This document shows, piece after piece, positions 15,819 to 22,914 of a stretch of DNA of 23,055 nt. A program made the position numbers and the translations under genes. This stretch comes from Dichotomicrobium sp964466965 (GTDB taxonomy: Bacteria; Pseudomonadota; Alphaproteobacteria; Rhizobiales; Rhodomicrobiaceae). The notes under the pieces were generated by a model. That model ran no database searches. It was not told the DNA's origin and was given only the letters and a program-made list of their open reading frames with translations. Position 1 is the first letter of the stretch. Each line of letters starts with the position of its first letter. The stretch covers positions 1 to 23,055 of the forward strand of contig CAYXPZ010000037.1 in the NCBI GenBank assembly GCA_964466965.1. The letters run 5' to 3'.

Positions 15819-16841
15819 TCAGGCGTTCGGATTTGCAGGCAGGTGAAGCTCGAACGTCGTTCCCGCGGGGCCCGTCTCGCGCAGCCGCAGGTCGCCGTTG
15901 TGGTTGCGCGCGAGTTCCTTCGAGATGATCAGACCAAGCCCAGTCTTGCCCTCACCCGATGACCGGAGTTTTTCGTCGAAAAGCTGATCGATAATCGCCT
16001 GCGGCAGGCCGGGGCCATCATCGGCGATCGCGATGACCAGTTCCGTCCCTTGCTCCTCACAGGATAGCTTGATCGCTTGGGCGCCGGCGTCGAAAGCGTT
16101 GCGGTTGAGGTTCAGGAGAATGCGATAAATCTGGTCAAAATCCCCGTCCAGCGTGGCGTTCGCTGCATCGTCGGCCAAGTGTAGCTCGTCGCTGCCCGCG
16201 TCGATTCCCAGTGAACTACGCACCTCCTCGACGACGTCGATCAGCAGGAAGCGTTCATATTGAGGCGGCGGCGTGCTACTGCGGCCCGCACTCAGCGTCT
16301 GCCGGGTCATATGCAAAGCGCGCTCAATCGCGCGGGTGATGGTCTCAGCGTTGCGCTGGACAGTCCCGTCGCTATGGACCATCAGGCTGTCGCTGAGAAG
16401 CTGCGCGGTGGCGAGCGTGTTGCGCAGGTCGTGCGCGATTTTGCGCACGGACTGGCCTAGCTCGGCAAGTTGATCGACCCGGCGGTCCCGTATCACGATG
16501 ATGATAAGTTCCTCGCCATCTTCAAAAGCCTGAGTCGCGCGGATTTCGGCCGGCACCAGGGAGCCGCACTTGCGCCGGCATGAAAGCTCGCCGGAGACCC
16601 AGCGGCCCTTCAGGCGCACCGCTTGCAGGAAATCGCGCAGTCTGGGAATTTCATGCGGGTGGATATCATCCGGCCGCAATTCGTTGAATTCGTCCGGCGT
16701 GTAGCCAAGCAAGTCAATGGCTTCGTCATTGGCGCCGATGAAGCGGCCCGTTTGCCCGTCCACGACGAGAACGGCATCGAAAAGATTGTTAAAAACAGCC
16801 GTCAGGACGTCGGCGCTTTGATACTTCAGATCGACAAACAA
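15819..16841 (-). CDS. Cytosolic PAS-domain sensor histidine kinase (TTG start)
   Basis: A 340-residue soluble sensor kinase. A single PAS domain spans about 10-120 (VFNNLFDAVLVVDGQTGRF to IIIVIRDRR). The dimerisation helix carries the phospho-acceptor H137 in RKIAHDLRNTLATAQLL. The HATPase domain follows, with N box LNLNRNAFDAG, G1 box ADDGPGLP and G2 box KTGLGLIISKELARNH. There is no membrane segment or signal peptide, so it should sense a cytosolic signal. The PAS residues do not reveal a cofactor. I chose TTG 16841 because GGAGA lies about 9 bases upstream and the PAS region starts soon after. A longer frame from TTG 16940 adds 33 residues with uncommon codons and no such site. No response regulator is present in the window. 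Divergent from the amidoligase gene. Confidence 0.87.
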   Translation of the reverse strand: MFVDLKYQSADVLTAVFNNLFDAVLVVDGQTGRFIGANDEAIDLLGYTPDEFNELRPDDIHPHEIPRLRDFLQAVRLKGRWVSGELSCRRKCGSLVPAEIRATQAFEDGEELIIIVIRDRRVDQLAELGQSVRKIAHDLRNTLATAQLLSDSLMVHSDGTVQRNAETITRAIERALHMTRQTLSAGRSSTPPPQYERFLLIDVVEEVRSSLGIDAGSDELHLADDAANATLDGDFDQIYRILLNLNRNAFDAGAQAIKLSCEEQGTELVIAIADDGPGLPQAIIDQLFDEKLRSSGEGKTGLGLIISKELARNHNGDLRLRETGPAGTTFELHLPANPNA

Positions 16842-16918
16842 ATGAACAAATCTCCGGTCTAAAGCAAACAGTAACAGAGAGGGCGTTTCCGCGCACCCGT
16901 CCGTAACAAAAGCGAAAT

Positions 16919-16931
16919 GACGCACCGCGTC
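16919..16931. repeat. Small inverted repeat in the kinase/amidoligase divergent region
   Basis: GACGC-ACC-GCGTC, a perfect 5-bp dyad midway between the divergent kinase and amidoligase genes. It may be an operator; a chance origin is equally possible. Confidence 0.25.
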
Positions 16932-17008
16932 GGTCTGCAACGTTCTCCCGGTGTCGCGCCTCCATTAATATCTCAACATCATGATATCCTGTTTTCAAGG
17001 AGGCCTTC

Positions 17009-17056
17009 GTGCCCGGCGCGGATACAGCCCAGCGAGCCCAAGCCCATGAATTCTGA
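17009..17056 (+). CDS. Possible 15-codon leader ORF before the amidoligase
   Basis: A GTG at 17009 follows a perfect AAGGAGG (16997-17003) by 5 bases and opens a frame of 15 codons (VPGADTAQRAQAHEF) ending in TGA at 17054-17056. It overlaps the amidoligase ATG at 17046 in another frame. The amidoligase itself lacks a ribosome site, so the mini-ORF could couple its translation. It has no run of one amino acid typical of attenuator peptides. It may instead mark a sequencing error or frameshift at the amidoligase N-terminus. Confidence 0.4.
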   Translation: MPGADTAQRAQAHEF

Positions 17057-18089
17057 TCAGCAGCCAGAACCGCCGGCCCTGCTTAACCCGGCAGCGCCGC
17101 CTTTCACCGAAAACTACTCTGGAGGGCCGCGGCAGGTCGGCGTGGAGATCGAGTTCGCCACCGTCTCTTCGCACCAGGCCGCAGAGTGCGTTCAGCAGAT
17201 TTTCGGAGGCGATATCGCGACGTTGGCCCCTCACCGCGTGCAGCTGACGGGGACAAGCCACGGCGATTTTCTGGTTGAGCTGGATTCACAATACATCCAC
17301 CGGCTTGAGACGCCGCTCCAGTCACCGTTTCTCTCGGCGCAATTCGACGAGTGGCTGCGCTGGTTTCAGCGTTCGCTTGGTGAGATCGTTGGCGACTTGG
17401 CCGCTGCGGTCATTCCCTGCGAAATCGTCTGTCCGCCGATGCGCCTCAATGATCTGCACCTGCTCGATCAGACGATTGAGGAACTCAACCGGCGGGGCGC
17501 AACCGGGACGCGCGAAAATCTGCTCTACGCCTTCGGCGCACAGCTCAATCCGGACATTGCCCGTAAGGACGCTGATTACATCACATCGGTCCTTAAGGCG
17601 TATCTGCTGCTGTCGCCGTGGCTGCGCGAGGTGATTGCCGTGGATATGACGCGGCGTGTCTTCGCCTTCGCCGATCCGTTCCCGCGCGCGTACGCCCGTC
17701 TCGTCACCGATACGCAATATTGGCCGGATTTTACCGCGCTGCTCGACGATTATCTGATGCACAACCCGACCCGAAACCGTGAGCTGGACATGCTGCCGCT
17801 GTTCGCCTGGCTGGATGAGCCGCGTGTGCGCAGTCGCATTGCCGATGCGCGGGTGAAGAGCCGCCCGACGTTTCATTACCGACTCCCGGACGCCAACTTC
17901 GGCATGGCCGACTGGACCATCACGCGGGAATGGAACCGCTGGTGCGAGGTCGAGCGGCTGGCGGCCGACCCGGACAAGCTTCAGATGGTCTGCGATGCCT
18001 ACCAGGAGCATGAGCGGCGTTTATTCAAGGGCTGGTGGTCAGACCGCGTGGCGGACCTGCTCGGGCTTCCAGGGCCTGGCGCGATTTAG
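17046..18089 (+). CDS. Amidoligase-family protein (COOH-NH2 ligase superfamily)
   Basis: A 347-residue protein of the amidoligase family, related to glutamine synthetase and glutamate-cysteine ligases, which form amide or peptide bonds with ATP. Key features are the metal-binding signature VGVEIEFATV with E34 and E36, a second acidic strand DFLVELDSQY with E78 and D80, and the basic/polar segment GTRENLLYAFGAQLNPD. The substrate is unknown; related systems are thought to make peptide tags or gamma-glutamyl adducts. The start ATG 17046 agrees with family homology beginning near residue 28, but it lacks a Shine-Dalgarno; an upstream mini-ORF has one. A longer frame from 16917 runs through likely promoter DNA. 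The usual partner (a glutamine amidotransferase or gamma-glutamyl hydrolase) is absent. Its stop overlaps that of the convergent transaminase. Confidence 0.85.
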   Translation: MNSDQQPEPPALLNPAAPPFTENYSGGPRQVGVEIEFATVSSHQAAECVQQIFGGDIATLAPHRVQLTGTSHGDFLVELDSQYIHRLETPLQSPFLSAQFDEWLRWFQRSLGEIVGDLAAAVIPCEIVCPPMRLNDLHLLDQTIEELNRRGATGTRENLLYAFGAQLNPDIARKDADYITSVLKAYLLLSPWLREVIAVDMTRRVFAFADPFPRAYARLVTDTQYWPDFTALLDDYLMHNPTRNRELDMLPLFAWLDEPRVRSRIADARVKSRPTFHYRLPDANFGMADWTITREWNRWCEVERLAADPDKLQMVCDAYQEHERRLFKGWWSDRVADLLGLPGPGAI

Positions 18090-18997
18090 CTTTTCGCGTC
18101 GCGGAGAATGTCTCCCACGGCGATTGACCAAGCCGGGTCCATGTGTTTGTCCCAATAGGCACTCGACAGGTCGCGCGTCATCGGACCGGGCGCCCCACAG
18201 CCGACGGGTGCCGCATTGACCTTCGTGATTGGCATGACGCCGCCTGCAGTCGATGTCGCAAAAGCCTCGTCGGCGGCGAGAAGTTCGGCGGATGAGACGG
18301 CGCGCTCTTCGAGCGGGACGCCGCGCTCTTTGACGATTTCGATCACAGATTTTCGGGTAATCCCCTCCAGAACCCCACGATCCGGCGTTGCGATCTTGCC
18401 GTCCTTGACGATGAAGATGTTGAAGCCCGGACCTTCCGCGAGGTTGCCGTCGCTAGCCCGAAGAACGACGCTTCCGGCGCCGCGTTCATAGGCATTGTAA
18501 AGCCCCATGACGAAGTCGAGCCAGTGGTAATTCTTTACGGTCGGATCGACAGATTCCGGCGCGATACGCTGAATGTCCGACACGGCGAGGGAGAGTCCCG
18601 CGTCATGTTTCTCGGGCGGCAGGACCCAGACGAAGGGAATGGCAAAGCAAATGAGCTGATTTTCCGCATCGCGCGGGTCGCGGGAGAAGGTTGGCGAAAT
18701 ACCGCGCGTGAGGATCATTTCAACATAGGCGTCATCCAGTCCGGACCGCTCGACGCATTCCGCCAGGATGCGCGCGAGTTCGCCGCGCGCGACCGGCACC
18801 CGCAGCCGCAGCTTCTCTGCCGAGCGCCAGAACCGGTCCAGATGCGAGTCGAGCCGAAAAAACCGTCGCTTCCAGACATGGGCGACGTCATACGTTGCGT
18901 CTGAGTGCAGAAATCCCCAGTCGAGCACGGAGATTTTAGCTTCGGCGATATGCACGAATTCGTTGTTCAAGTAAGCGACGCCGGACGGCAGTGACAT
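18086..18997 (-). CDS. Fold-type IV PLP transaminase, (R)-amine transaminase-like
   Basis: A 303-residue class IV aminotransferase of the BCAT/D-amino-acid transaminase fold. The PLP lysine is K155 in DPTVKNYHWLDF. From memory the sequence tracks fungal (R)-amine:pyruvate transaminases closely: GFLHSDATYDVAHVW, RRFFRLDSHLDR, AYVEMILTRG, GNLAEGPGFNIF, TPDRGVLEGITRKSVIEI and STAGGVMPIT each have near-identical counterparts there. It also resembles less specific branched-chain-type enzymes, so the substrate remains open. I chose ATG 18997, preceded by AGG 7 bases upstream; the longer frame to 19057 would overlap nnr. It begins 25 bases after the nnr stop, so both probably share one transcript. 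Its stop overlaps the amidoligase stop on the other strand (18086-18089). Confidence 0.9.
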   Translation of the reverse strand: MSLPSGVAYLNNEFVHIAEAKISVLDWGFLHSDATYDVAHVWKRRFFRLDSHLDRFWRSAEKLRLRVPVARGELARILAECVERSGLDDAYVEMILTRGISPTFSRDPRDAENQLICFAIPFVWVLPPEKHDAGLSLAVSDIQRIAPESVDPTVKNYHWLDFVMGLYNAYERGAGSVVLRASDGNLAEGPGFNIFIVKDGKIATPDRGVLEGITRKSVIEIVKERGVPLEERAVSSAELLAADEAFATSTAGGVMPITKVNAAPVGCGAPGPMTRDLSSAYWDKHMDPAWSIAVGDILRDAKS

Positions 18998-19022
18998 GGG
19001 CGGACCTGTGCAGGCCGATGGC

Positions 19023-20525
19023 TCAAGCGATGCCGGAGAACAGGTCGGCACGATCATCCAGCCGGCGAATGATCTCGGGCAGTGCCTCGCTCATGTCTTC
19101 CGCGATCATGCCGGGGCCGATCTCCCGCGCCGTTTCGCCATGAATCCACACCCCCGCCATCGCCGCGTCGAGCGCGTCCATGCCCTGCGCCAGCAGACCG
19201 GTAATGATTCCCGCCAGCACATCGCCGGTGCCAGCCGTCGCCAACAGTGGCGGCGCGTTCTCCACGAGTCCGGCTACGCCATTCGGCGCGGCGATTACTG
19301 TGTCCGCCCCTTTCAGTACGATAACAGCCCCTGACATTTCGGCAGCCGTCCGGGCGCGCTCCAGCTTCGACGGCTCCTCCATCAGATCGGGGAAAACGCG
19401 AGCGAATTCGCCGTCGTGCGGCGTCAGGATGACCGGCGGCTCGCGATATTTTATTTGCTCGAACAGCACGGAGGGATCATCTTCGAACGCGGTAAGCCCA
19501 TCCGCGTCGACCACCGCCGCCGCGCCGCTGCCGAGAACGGCGCCGACGTTCTGTTGTGTTTCTTCGCTCACCCCAGCGCCGGGCCCGATTGCGACAGCCG
19601 TCGTGCGCGGGTCATCGAGCAACTCAGCCAGACCGTCGGAGCCATCGAAAGCATCCACCATGATTGCGGTCAGTTGCGCGGCATTGATGTAAAACGCCGA
19701 TTTGGAGGTGGCGAGAGACACGATACCTGCACCCATCCGCAAGGCCGCGCGCGCCGCAAGCCGCGCTGCGCCGGTGCGCTCCATATCGCCCGATACAATG
19801 ACGGCGTGGCCGCGATCATATTTGTGCCCTGTCAGCTTAAGGCGCGGATAGTATTTCAACCATAACTCAGGCTGGTCGGAGAACGCGCGCGGTCCGACCT
19901 CTTTCATAACCGAAGCCGGAATGCCGATGTCGACGGTTGTGACGTCACCGCAATAGAGCCGTCCGGGGTAGAGCACCTGGCCGGTCTTGCGCCGGTAGAA
20001 TGACACAGTGCTGACGGCTTCGAAAGCTGTGCCCCGCACCTGTCCCGAGGTCGCGTCGATCCCGGTTGGCATGTCGACAGCCACAACGGGCAAATTCCGC
20101 TTGGTAACATCCTCAATCATCTGGGCAGGGATGTCCCGCACATCGTCTTTCAGGCCGGACCCGAAGATCGCATCGACGATCAACTGCGCGCCGTCGAGGC
20201 ATTCCGGCGTCATCGGTTCGATGGTTTCGTCCCAGCGTTTAGCCATCTCTTTAGCCTCAGCCGGCAGCTTGTCCTGGTCGCCATGCAGCGCCAGCCGGAT
20301 ATGATAACCGCGTTCGCGCAGCCGCCGGGCAGCTACGAAACCGTCGCCACCGTTGCGGCCAGGGCCGCAAAGAACCACCACCTTGGTTCCGCGCGCGAAA
20401 CGCTTCACGACATCTTCGGCTACCCCATTGCCCGCGTTTTCCATCAGGATGAGGCTTGACGTGCCGTTGTCCATAGCGAGTTTCTCGGCACGGATCATTT
20501 CTTCTGTGGTTAATAATTCAAGCAC
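19023..20525 (-). CDS. nnr: Bifunctional NAD(P)HX epimerase/dehydratase
   Basis: Repairs hydrated NADH and NADPH. The N-terminal YjeF_N epimerase domain (about 1-215) has ENAGNGVAEDV and the loop CGPGRNGGDGFVAARRL (53-69), and interconverts the R and S hydrates. The C-terminal ribokinase-like dehydratase domain (about 225-500) restores the cofactor with ADP; it shows TPHDGEFARVFPD (368-380), VLKGADTVIA (403-412) and the anion hole with catalytic Asp in AGTGDVLAG (431-439). The fused 500-residue length is normal. The GTG start at 20525 has a weak site, and ATG 20498 is an alternative; the family N-terminus (LELLTTEEMIRAEKLA) favours the GTG. nnr beside glnB-glnA is a common rhizobial order. 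The transaminase gene follows after 25 bases. Confidence 0.95.
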   Translation of the reverse strand: MLELLTTEEMIRAEKLAMDNGTSSLILMENAGNGVAEDVVKRFARGTKVVVLCGPGRNGGDGFVAARRLRERGYHIRLALHGDQDKLPAEAKEMAKRWDETIEPMTPECLDGAQLIVDAIFGSGLKDDVRDIPAQMIEDVTKRNLPVVAVDMPTGIDATSGQVRGTAFEAVSTVSFYRRKTGQVLYPGRLYCGDVTTVDIGIPASVMKEVGPRAFSDQPELWLKYYPRLKLTGHKYDRGHAVIVSGDMERTGAARLAARAALRMGAGIVSLATSKSAFYINAAQLTAIMVDAFDGSDGLAELLDDPRTTAVAIGPGAGVSEETQQNVGAVLGSGAAAVVDADGLTAFEDDPSVLFEQIKYREPPVILTPHDGEFARVFPDLMEEPSKLERARTAAEMSGAVIVLKGADTVIAAPNGVAGLVENAPPLLATAGTGDVLAGIITGLLAQGMDALDAAMAGVWIHGETAREIGPGMIAEDMSEALPEIIRRLDDRADLFSGIA

Positions 20526-20774
20526 TTCTCAGCCCATGAGCTATGAGGAAAACGGTCTCCAAAGTGTCGGAGAAATGCGCCCACCCGGTGGAGCCTGAAT
20601 CACTCCAGGACAAGCAAAGCAAAAGTGCGGCAGCGCCACGCCAGCTTGTGCCTGTGCTACTGAGAAAGCCGGTCAAACGCGGACTGCGGGTGGCACATTA
20701 AGATCAATACCCGGCTCCCGCAACAGCTAAAGCAATCCACATCAGCCACGCTTGCAGGCTCACGCCCTGATGCG

Positions 20775-20802
20775 TTGCGCACCATAGTGCTGCTTTTTTA
20801 AT
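20775..20802 (+). promoter_or_regulatory. Candidate sigma70 promoter upstream of glnB
   Basis: TTGCGC (-35) and TTTAAT (-10, five of six consensus bases) with a 16-base spacer. It overlaps the left arm of the GCTGCTT/AAGCAGC dyad, so a protein bound there could block it. A second, sigma70-type start beside a sigma54 one is known for glnB-glnA in Azospirillum. Confidence 0.35.
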
Positions 20803-20888
20803 CAAGCAGCTTATAAGATGGGCAGCCTTGTAATCATTCGATTCGCAGGCCGCTCTGAACTTGCATCATGCGCGATAGCGATGTCAGT

Positions 20889-20904
20889 TGGCACAGTTTG
20901 TGCA
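20889..20904 (+). promoter_or_regulatory. Sigma54 (RpoN) -24/-12 promoter of glnB-glnA
   Basis: TGGCAC-AGTTTG-TGCA matches the RpoN consensus TGGCACG-N4-TTGCW, with the invariant GG and GC at the correct spacing (GG at 20890-20891, GC at 20902-20903). Transcription would start near 20915, leaving about 80 bases of leader before glnB. NtrC-activated sigma54 promoters before glnB are established in rhizobia and Azospirillum. Confidence 0.75.
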
Positions 20905-20993
20905 GGCCCGTGTTAAACGGCGGCGACCTTCGCATCCATCCGCGTGATGCCTGGCGGCGCTGCCGGCGAACAAAGCGGAAGGACGCCAGGGAC

Positions 20994-21332
20994 ATGAAAA
21001 AAATCGAAGCGATCATCAAGCCGTTCAAGCTCGATGAGGTCAAGGAAGCGCTACAGGACATGGGTCTTCAGGGGATCACCGTGACCGAAGCGAAAGGATT
21101 TGGCCGGCAGAAAGGTCACACGGAGCTGTATCGGGGTGCGGAATACGTTGTCGATTTCCTTCCGAAAGTGAAAGTTGAGCTTGTATTGGCTGATGACATG
21201 CTTGAGAAAGCTTTAGAAACCATCCAGAGCGCAGCGCGCACGGGACGCATCGGCGACGGAAAGATTTTCGTCACCACGATCGACGATGTCGTGCGCATAC
21301 GCACCGGAGAAACGGGCACGGACGCTCTCTAG
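20994..21332 (+). CDS. glnB: PII nitrogen regulatory protein
   Basis: Trimeric cytosolic signal protein that reads 2-oxoglutarate, ATP and ADP and controls the GS adenylyltransferase and NtrB. It is exactly 112 residues, the standard PII length. The T-loop is intact, with the uridylylation site Y51 in YRGAEYVVDFLPK. Other signatures are MKKIEAIIKPFKLDEVKEAL at the start, VTEAKGFGRQKGH, and the B-loop/C-terminal TGRIGDGKIFV. ATG 20994 is chosen for family length; GGAAGGA lies 10 bases upstream and AGGG 3 bases upstream. A longer frame to 20868 runs through the sigma54 promoter and is rejected. glnA follows after 115 bases. GlnB rather than GlnK is favoured because glnA, not amtB, is downstream. 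Confidence 0.97.
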   Translation: MKKIEAIIKPFKLDEVKEALQDMGLQGITVTEAKGFGRQKGHTELYRGAEYVVDFLPKVKVELVLADDMLEKALETIQSAARTGRIGDGKIFVTTIDDVVRIRTGETGTDAL

Positions 21333-21447
21333 CAATTGAGCAGGTGCAGTCAACCACAGCATTTGGAGTGTTCAGAACACCAGTCGCAGGTACGCGGCGG
21401 TTATCCTCAGGGCCAACCTATCGTCATGAGAAACAAAAGGGAGTGTC

Positions 21448-22857
21448 ATGGCAGATCAATCTGAAGTACTAAGACGGATCAAGGACGAGGGCGTCAAGTT
21501 CATCGACCTGCGCTTTGGCGATCCGCGCGGCAAGAAACAGCACGTCACCATGGATGCCAGCGCGTTCGATGAAGATTCGTTCACCGATGGCATCATGTTC
21601 GACGGTTCGTCGATTGCCGGCTGGAAAGACATCTCGCAGTCCGACATGCAGCTGATGCCGGATCCGATCACGGCCTACATCGACCCGTTCTTCGCGCAGT
21701 CCACAATGGTGCTGCATTGCGACATCTTCGAGCCGGGCACCGGCGAGCGCTACGAGCGCGATCCGCGCGGCACGGCCCGTAAGGCGGAAGCCTATCTCCA
21801 GCAGACCGGGATCGGCGACAAGGCGTTTTTCGGACCGGAGCCGGAATTTTTTATCTTTGACGACGTTCGCTTCGCCTCCGACCCATACAACTGCGGCTTC
21901 AAGCTGGACAGTATGGAACTGCCCAGCAACATGGACACCGAGTATGAGATGGGCAACCTGGGTCACCGCCCGCGCACCAAGGGCGGATATTTCCCGGTCC
22001 CGCCGGTGGACAGCGCGCAGGACATCCGTTCGGAAATGCTCAGCGTGCTGGCGGACATGGGCGTCGACGTCGAGAAGCACCACCACGAAGTGGGTGCGGC
22101 GCAACACGAACTTGGCATCAAGTTCTCGACACTCGTCGACGTCGCGGACCGCGTACAGAAATACAAGTACGCCGTTCACAACGTCGCTCAGGCCTACGGC
22201 AAGACGGCGACCTTCATGCCCAAACCGGTTTTCGGCGACAACGGCACCGGCATGCATGTGCATCAGTCGATTTGGAACGGCTCCGAGCCGGTCTTCGCCG
22301 GCAACCAGTACGCCGATCTGTCGGAAACCTGCCTGTACTACATCGGCGGCATCCTGAAGCACGCCCGGGTTATCAACGCCTTCTCAAACCCGACGACCAA
22401 CTCCTACAAGCGTCTGGTGCCCGGTTATGAGGCGCCTGTGCTGCTGGCCTACTCATCGCGCAACCGCTCAGCTTCGTGCCGCATCCCCCACGTGTCCAGT
22501 CCGAAGGCGAAGCGGATCGAGATCCGCTTCCCGGATCCGTCGGCGAACCCCTATCTGGCGTTCTCCGCGATGCTGATGGCCGGTCTGGACGGCATTCAGA
22601 ACCGCATTCATCCGGGCGACCCGATGGACAAGAATTTGTATGACCTGCCGCCGGCGGAACTGGAAGGCATCCCCACGGTTTGCGGCAGCTTGCGCGAGGC
22701 TGTCGAGGCGCTTGATAAGGACCGCGAGTTCCTGAAACGCGGCGGTGTCTTCACCGATGATCAGATCGACGGCTACATCGAACTGAAGATGGAAGAGGTG
22801 GAGACGTTCGAGCAGATGCCGCACCCGGTCGAGTTCGACCTATATTACAGCGTCTGA
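21448..22857 (+). CDS. glnA: Glutamine synthetase type I
   Basis: Makes glutamine from glutamate, ammonia and ATP; active as a cytosolic dodecamer. The 469 residues match GSI. Signatures are FDGSSIAGWKDISQSDM (51-67), FFGPEPEFFIFD (128-139) with metal ligands, HHEVGAAQHELGIKFS, KPVFGDNGTGMHVHQS (259-274), NPTTNSYKRLVPGYEAPV (314-331) and RIEIRFPDPSANPYL. The adenylylation site is Y398 in KNLYDLPP, so activity should be controlled by GlnE and, through it, by PII. AGGGAG precedes the ATG. It is downstream of glnB and probably transcribed with it from the sigma54 promoter; the 115-base gap also holds a small dyad GTGTT-CAG-AACAC that could support separate control. An intrinsic terminator follows. 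Confidence 0.98.
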   Translation: MADQSEVLRRIKDEGVKFIDLRFGDPRGKKQHVTMDASAFDEDSFTDGIMFDGSSIAGWKDISQSDMQLMPDPITAYIDPFFAQSTMVLHCDIFEPGTGERYERDPRGTARKAEAYLQQTGIGDKAFFGPEPEFFIFDDVRFASDPYNCGFKLDSMELPSNMDTEYEMGNLGHRPRTKGGYFPVPPVDSAQDIRSEMLSVLADMGVDVEKHHHEVGAAQHELGIKFSTLVDVADRVQKYKYAVHNVAQAYGKTATFMPKPVFGDNGTGMHVHQSIWNGSEPVFAGNQYADLSETCLYYIGGILKHARVINAFSNPTTNSYKRLVPGYEAPVLLAYSSRNRSASCRIPHVSSPKAKRIEIRFPDPSANPYLAFSAMLMAGLDGIQNRIHPGDPMDKNLYDLPPAELEGIPTVCGSLREAVEALDKDREFLKRGGVFTDDQIDGYIELKMEEVETFEQMPHPVEFDLYYSV

Positions 22858-22885
22858 CGCGCATCAATAGTGGCTCCTCCCCTGG

Positions 22886-22914
22886 GGCGGTCCGGTAACA
22901 CGGGCCGCCTTTTT
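22886..22914 (+). terminator. Rho-independent terminator of glnB-glnA
   Basis: Stem GGCGGTCC / GGGCCGCC (8 pairs, one G-U) with an 8-base loop GGTAACAC, followed directly by TTTTT at 22910-22914. It lies 29 bases after the glnA stop. The remaining bases to the window end (22915-23055) show no gene I can support. Confidence 0.9.

Larger units (their letters stand above)
20526..20993. promoter_or_regulatory. 468-base control region between nnr and glnB
   Basis: The only stretch over 300 bases without a gene. I see no convincing coding frame in it. From the glnB side it holds a sigma54-type promoter (20889-20904), a possible sigma70 promoter (TTGCGC at 20775-20780, 16-base gap, TTTAAT at 20797-20802) and a perfect 7-bp inverted repeat GCTGCTT/AAGCAGC at 20789-20810. 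Just upstream GCAC-CATA-GTGC (20779-20790) is a short dyad that could bind NtrC, though its spacing is 3 bases shorter than the enteric consensus. The nnr-proximal 250 bases show nothing I can name. Confidence 0.55.

Noticed and set aside
20353..20598. 81-codon plus-strand frame opposite the nnr 5' end
   Set aside because: Mostly antisense to nnr, with no ribosome site or domain.
20779..20790. GCAC-CATA-GTGC as a definite NtrC enhancer
   Set aside because: The enteric consensus has 7 bases between the half-sites and this has 4, so it is kept only as a weak candidate inside the control region.
20868..20993. N-terminal extension of glnB
   Set aside because: It would include the sigma54 promoter and exceed the fixed 112-residue PII length.
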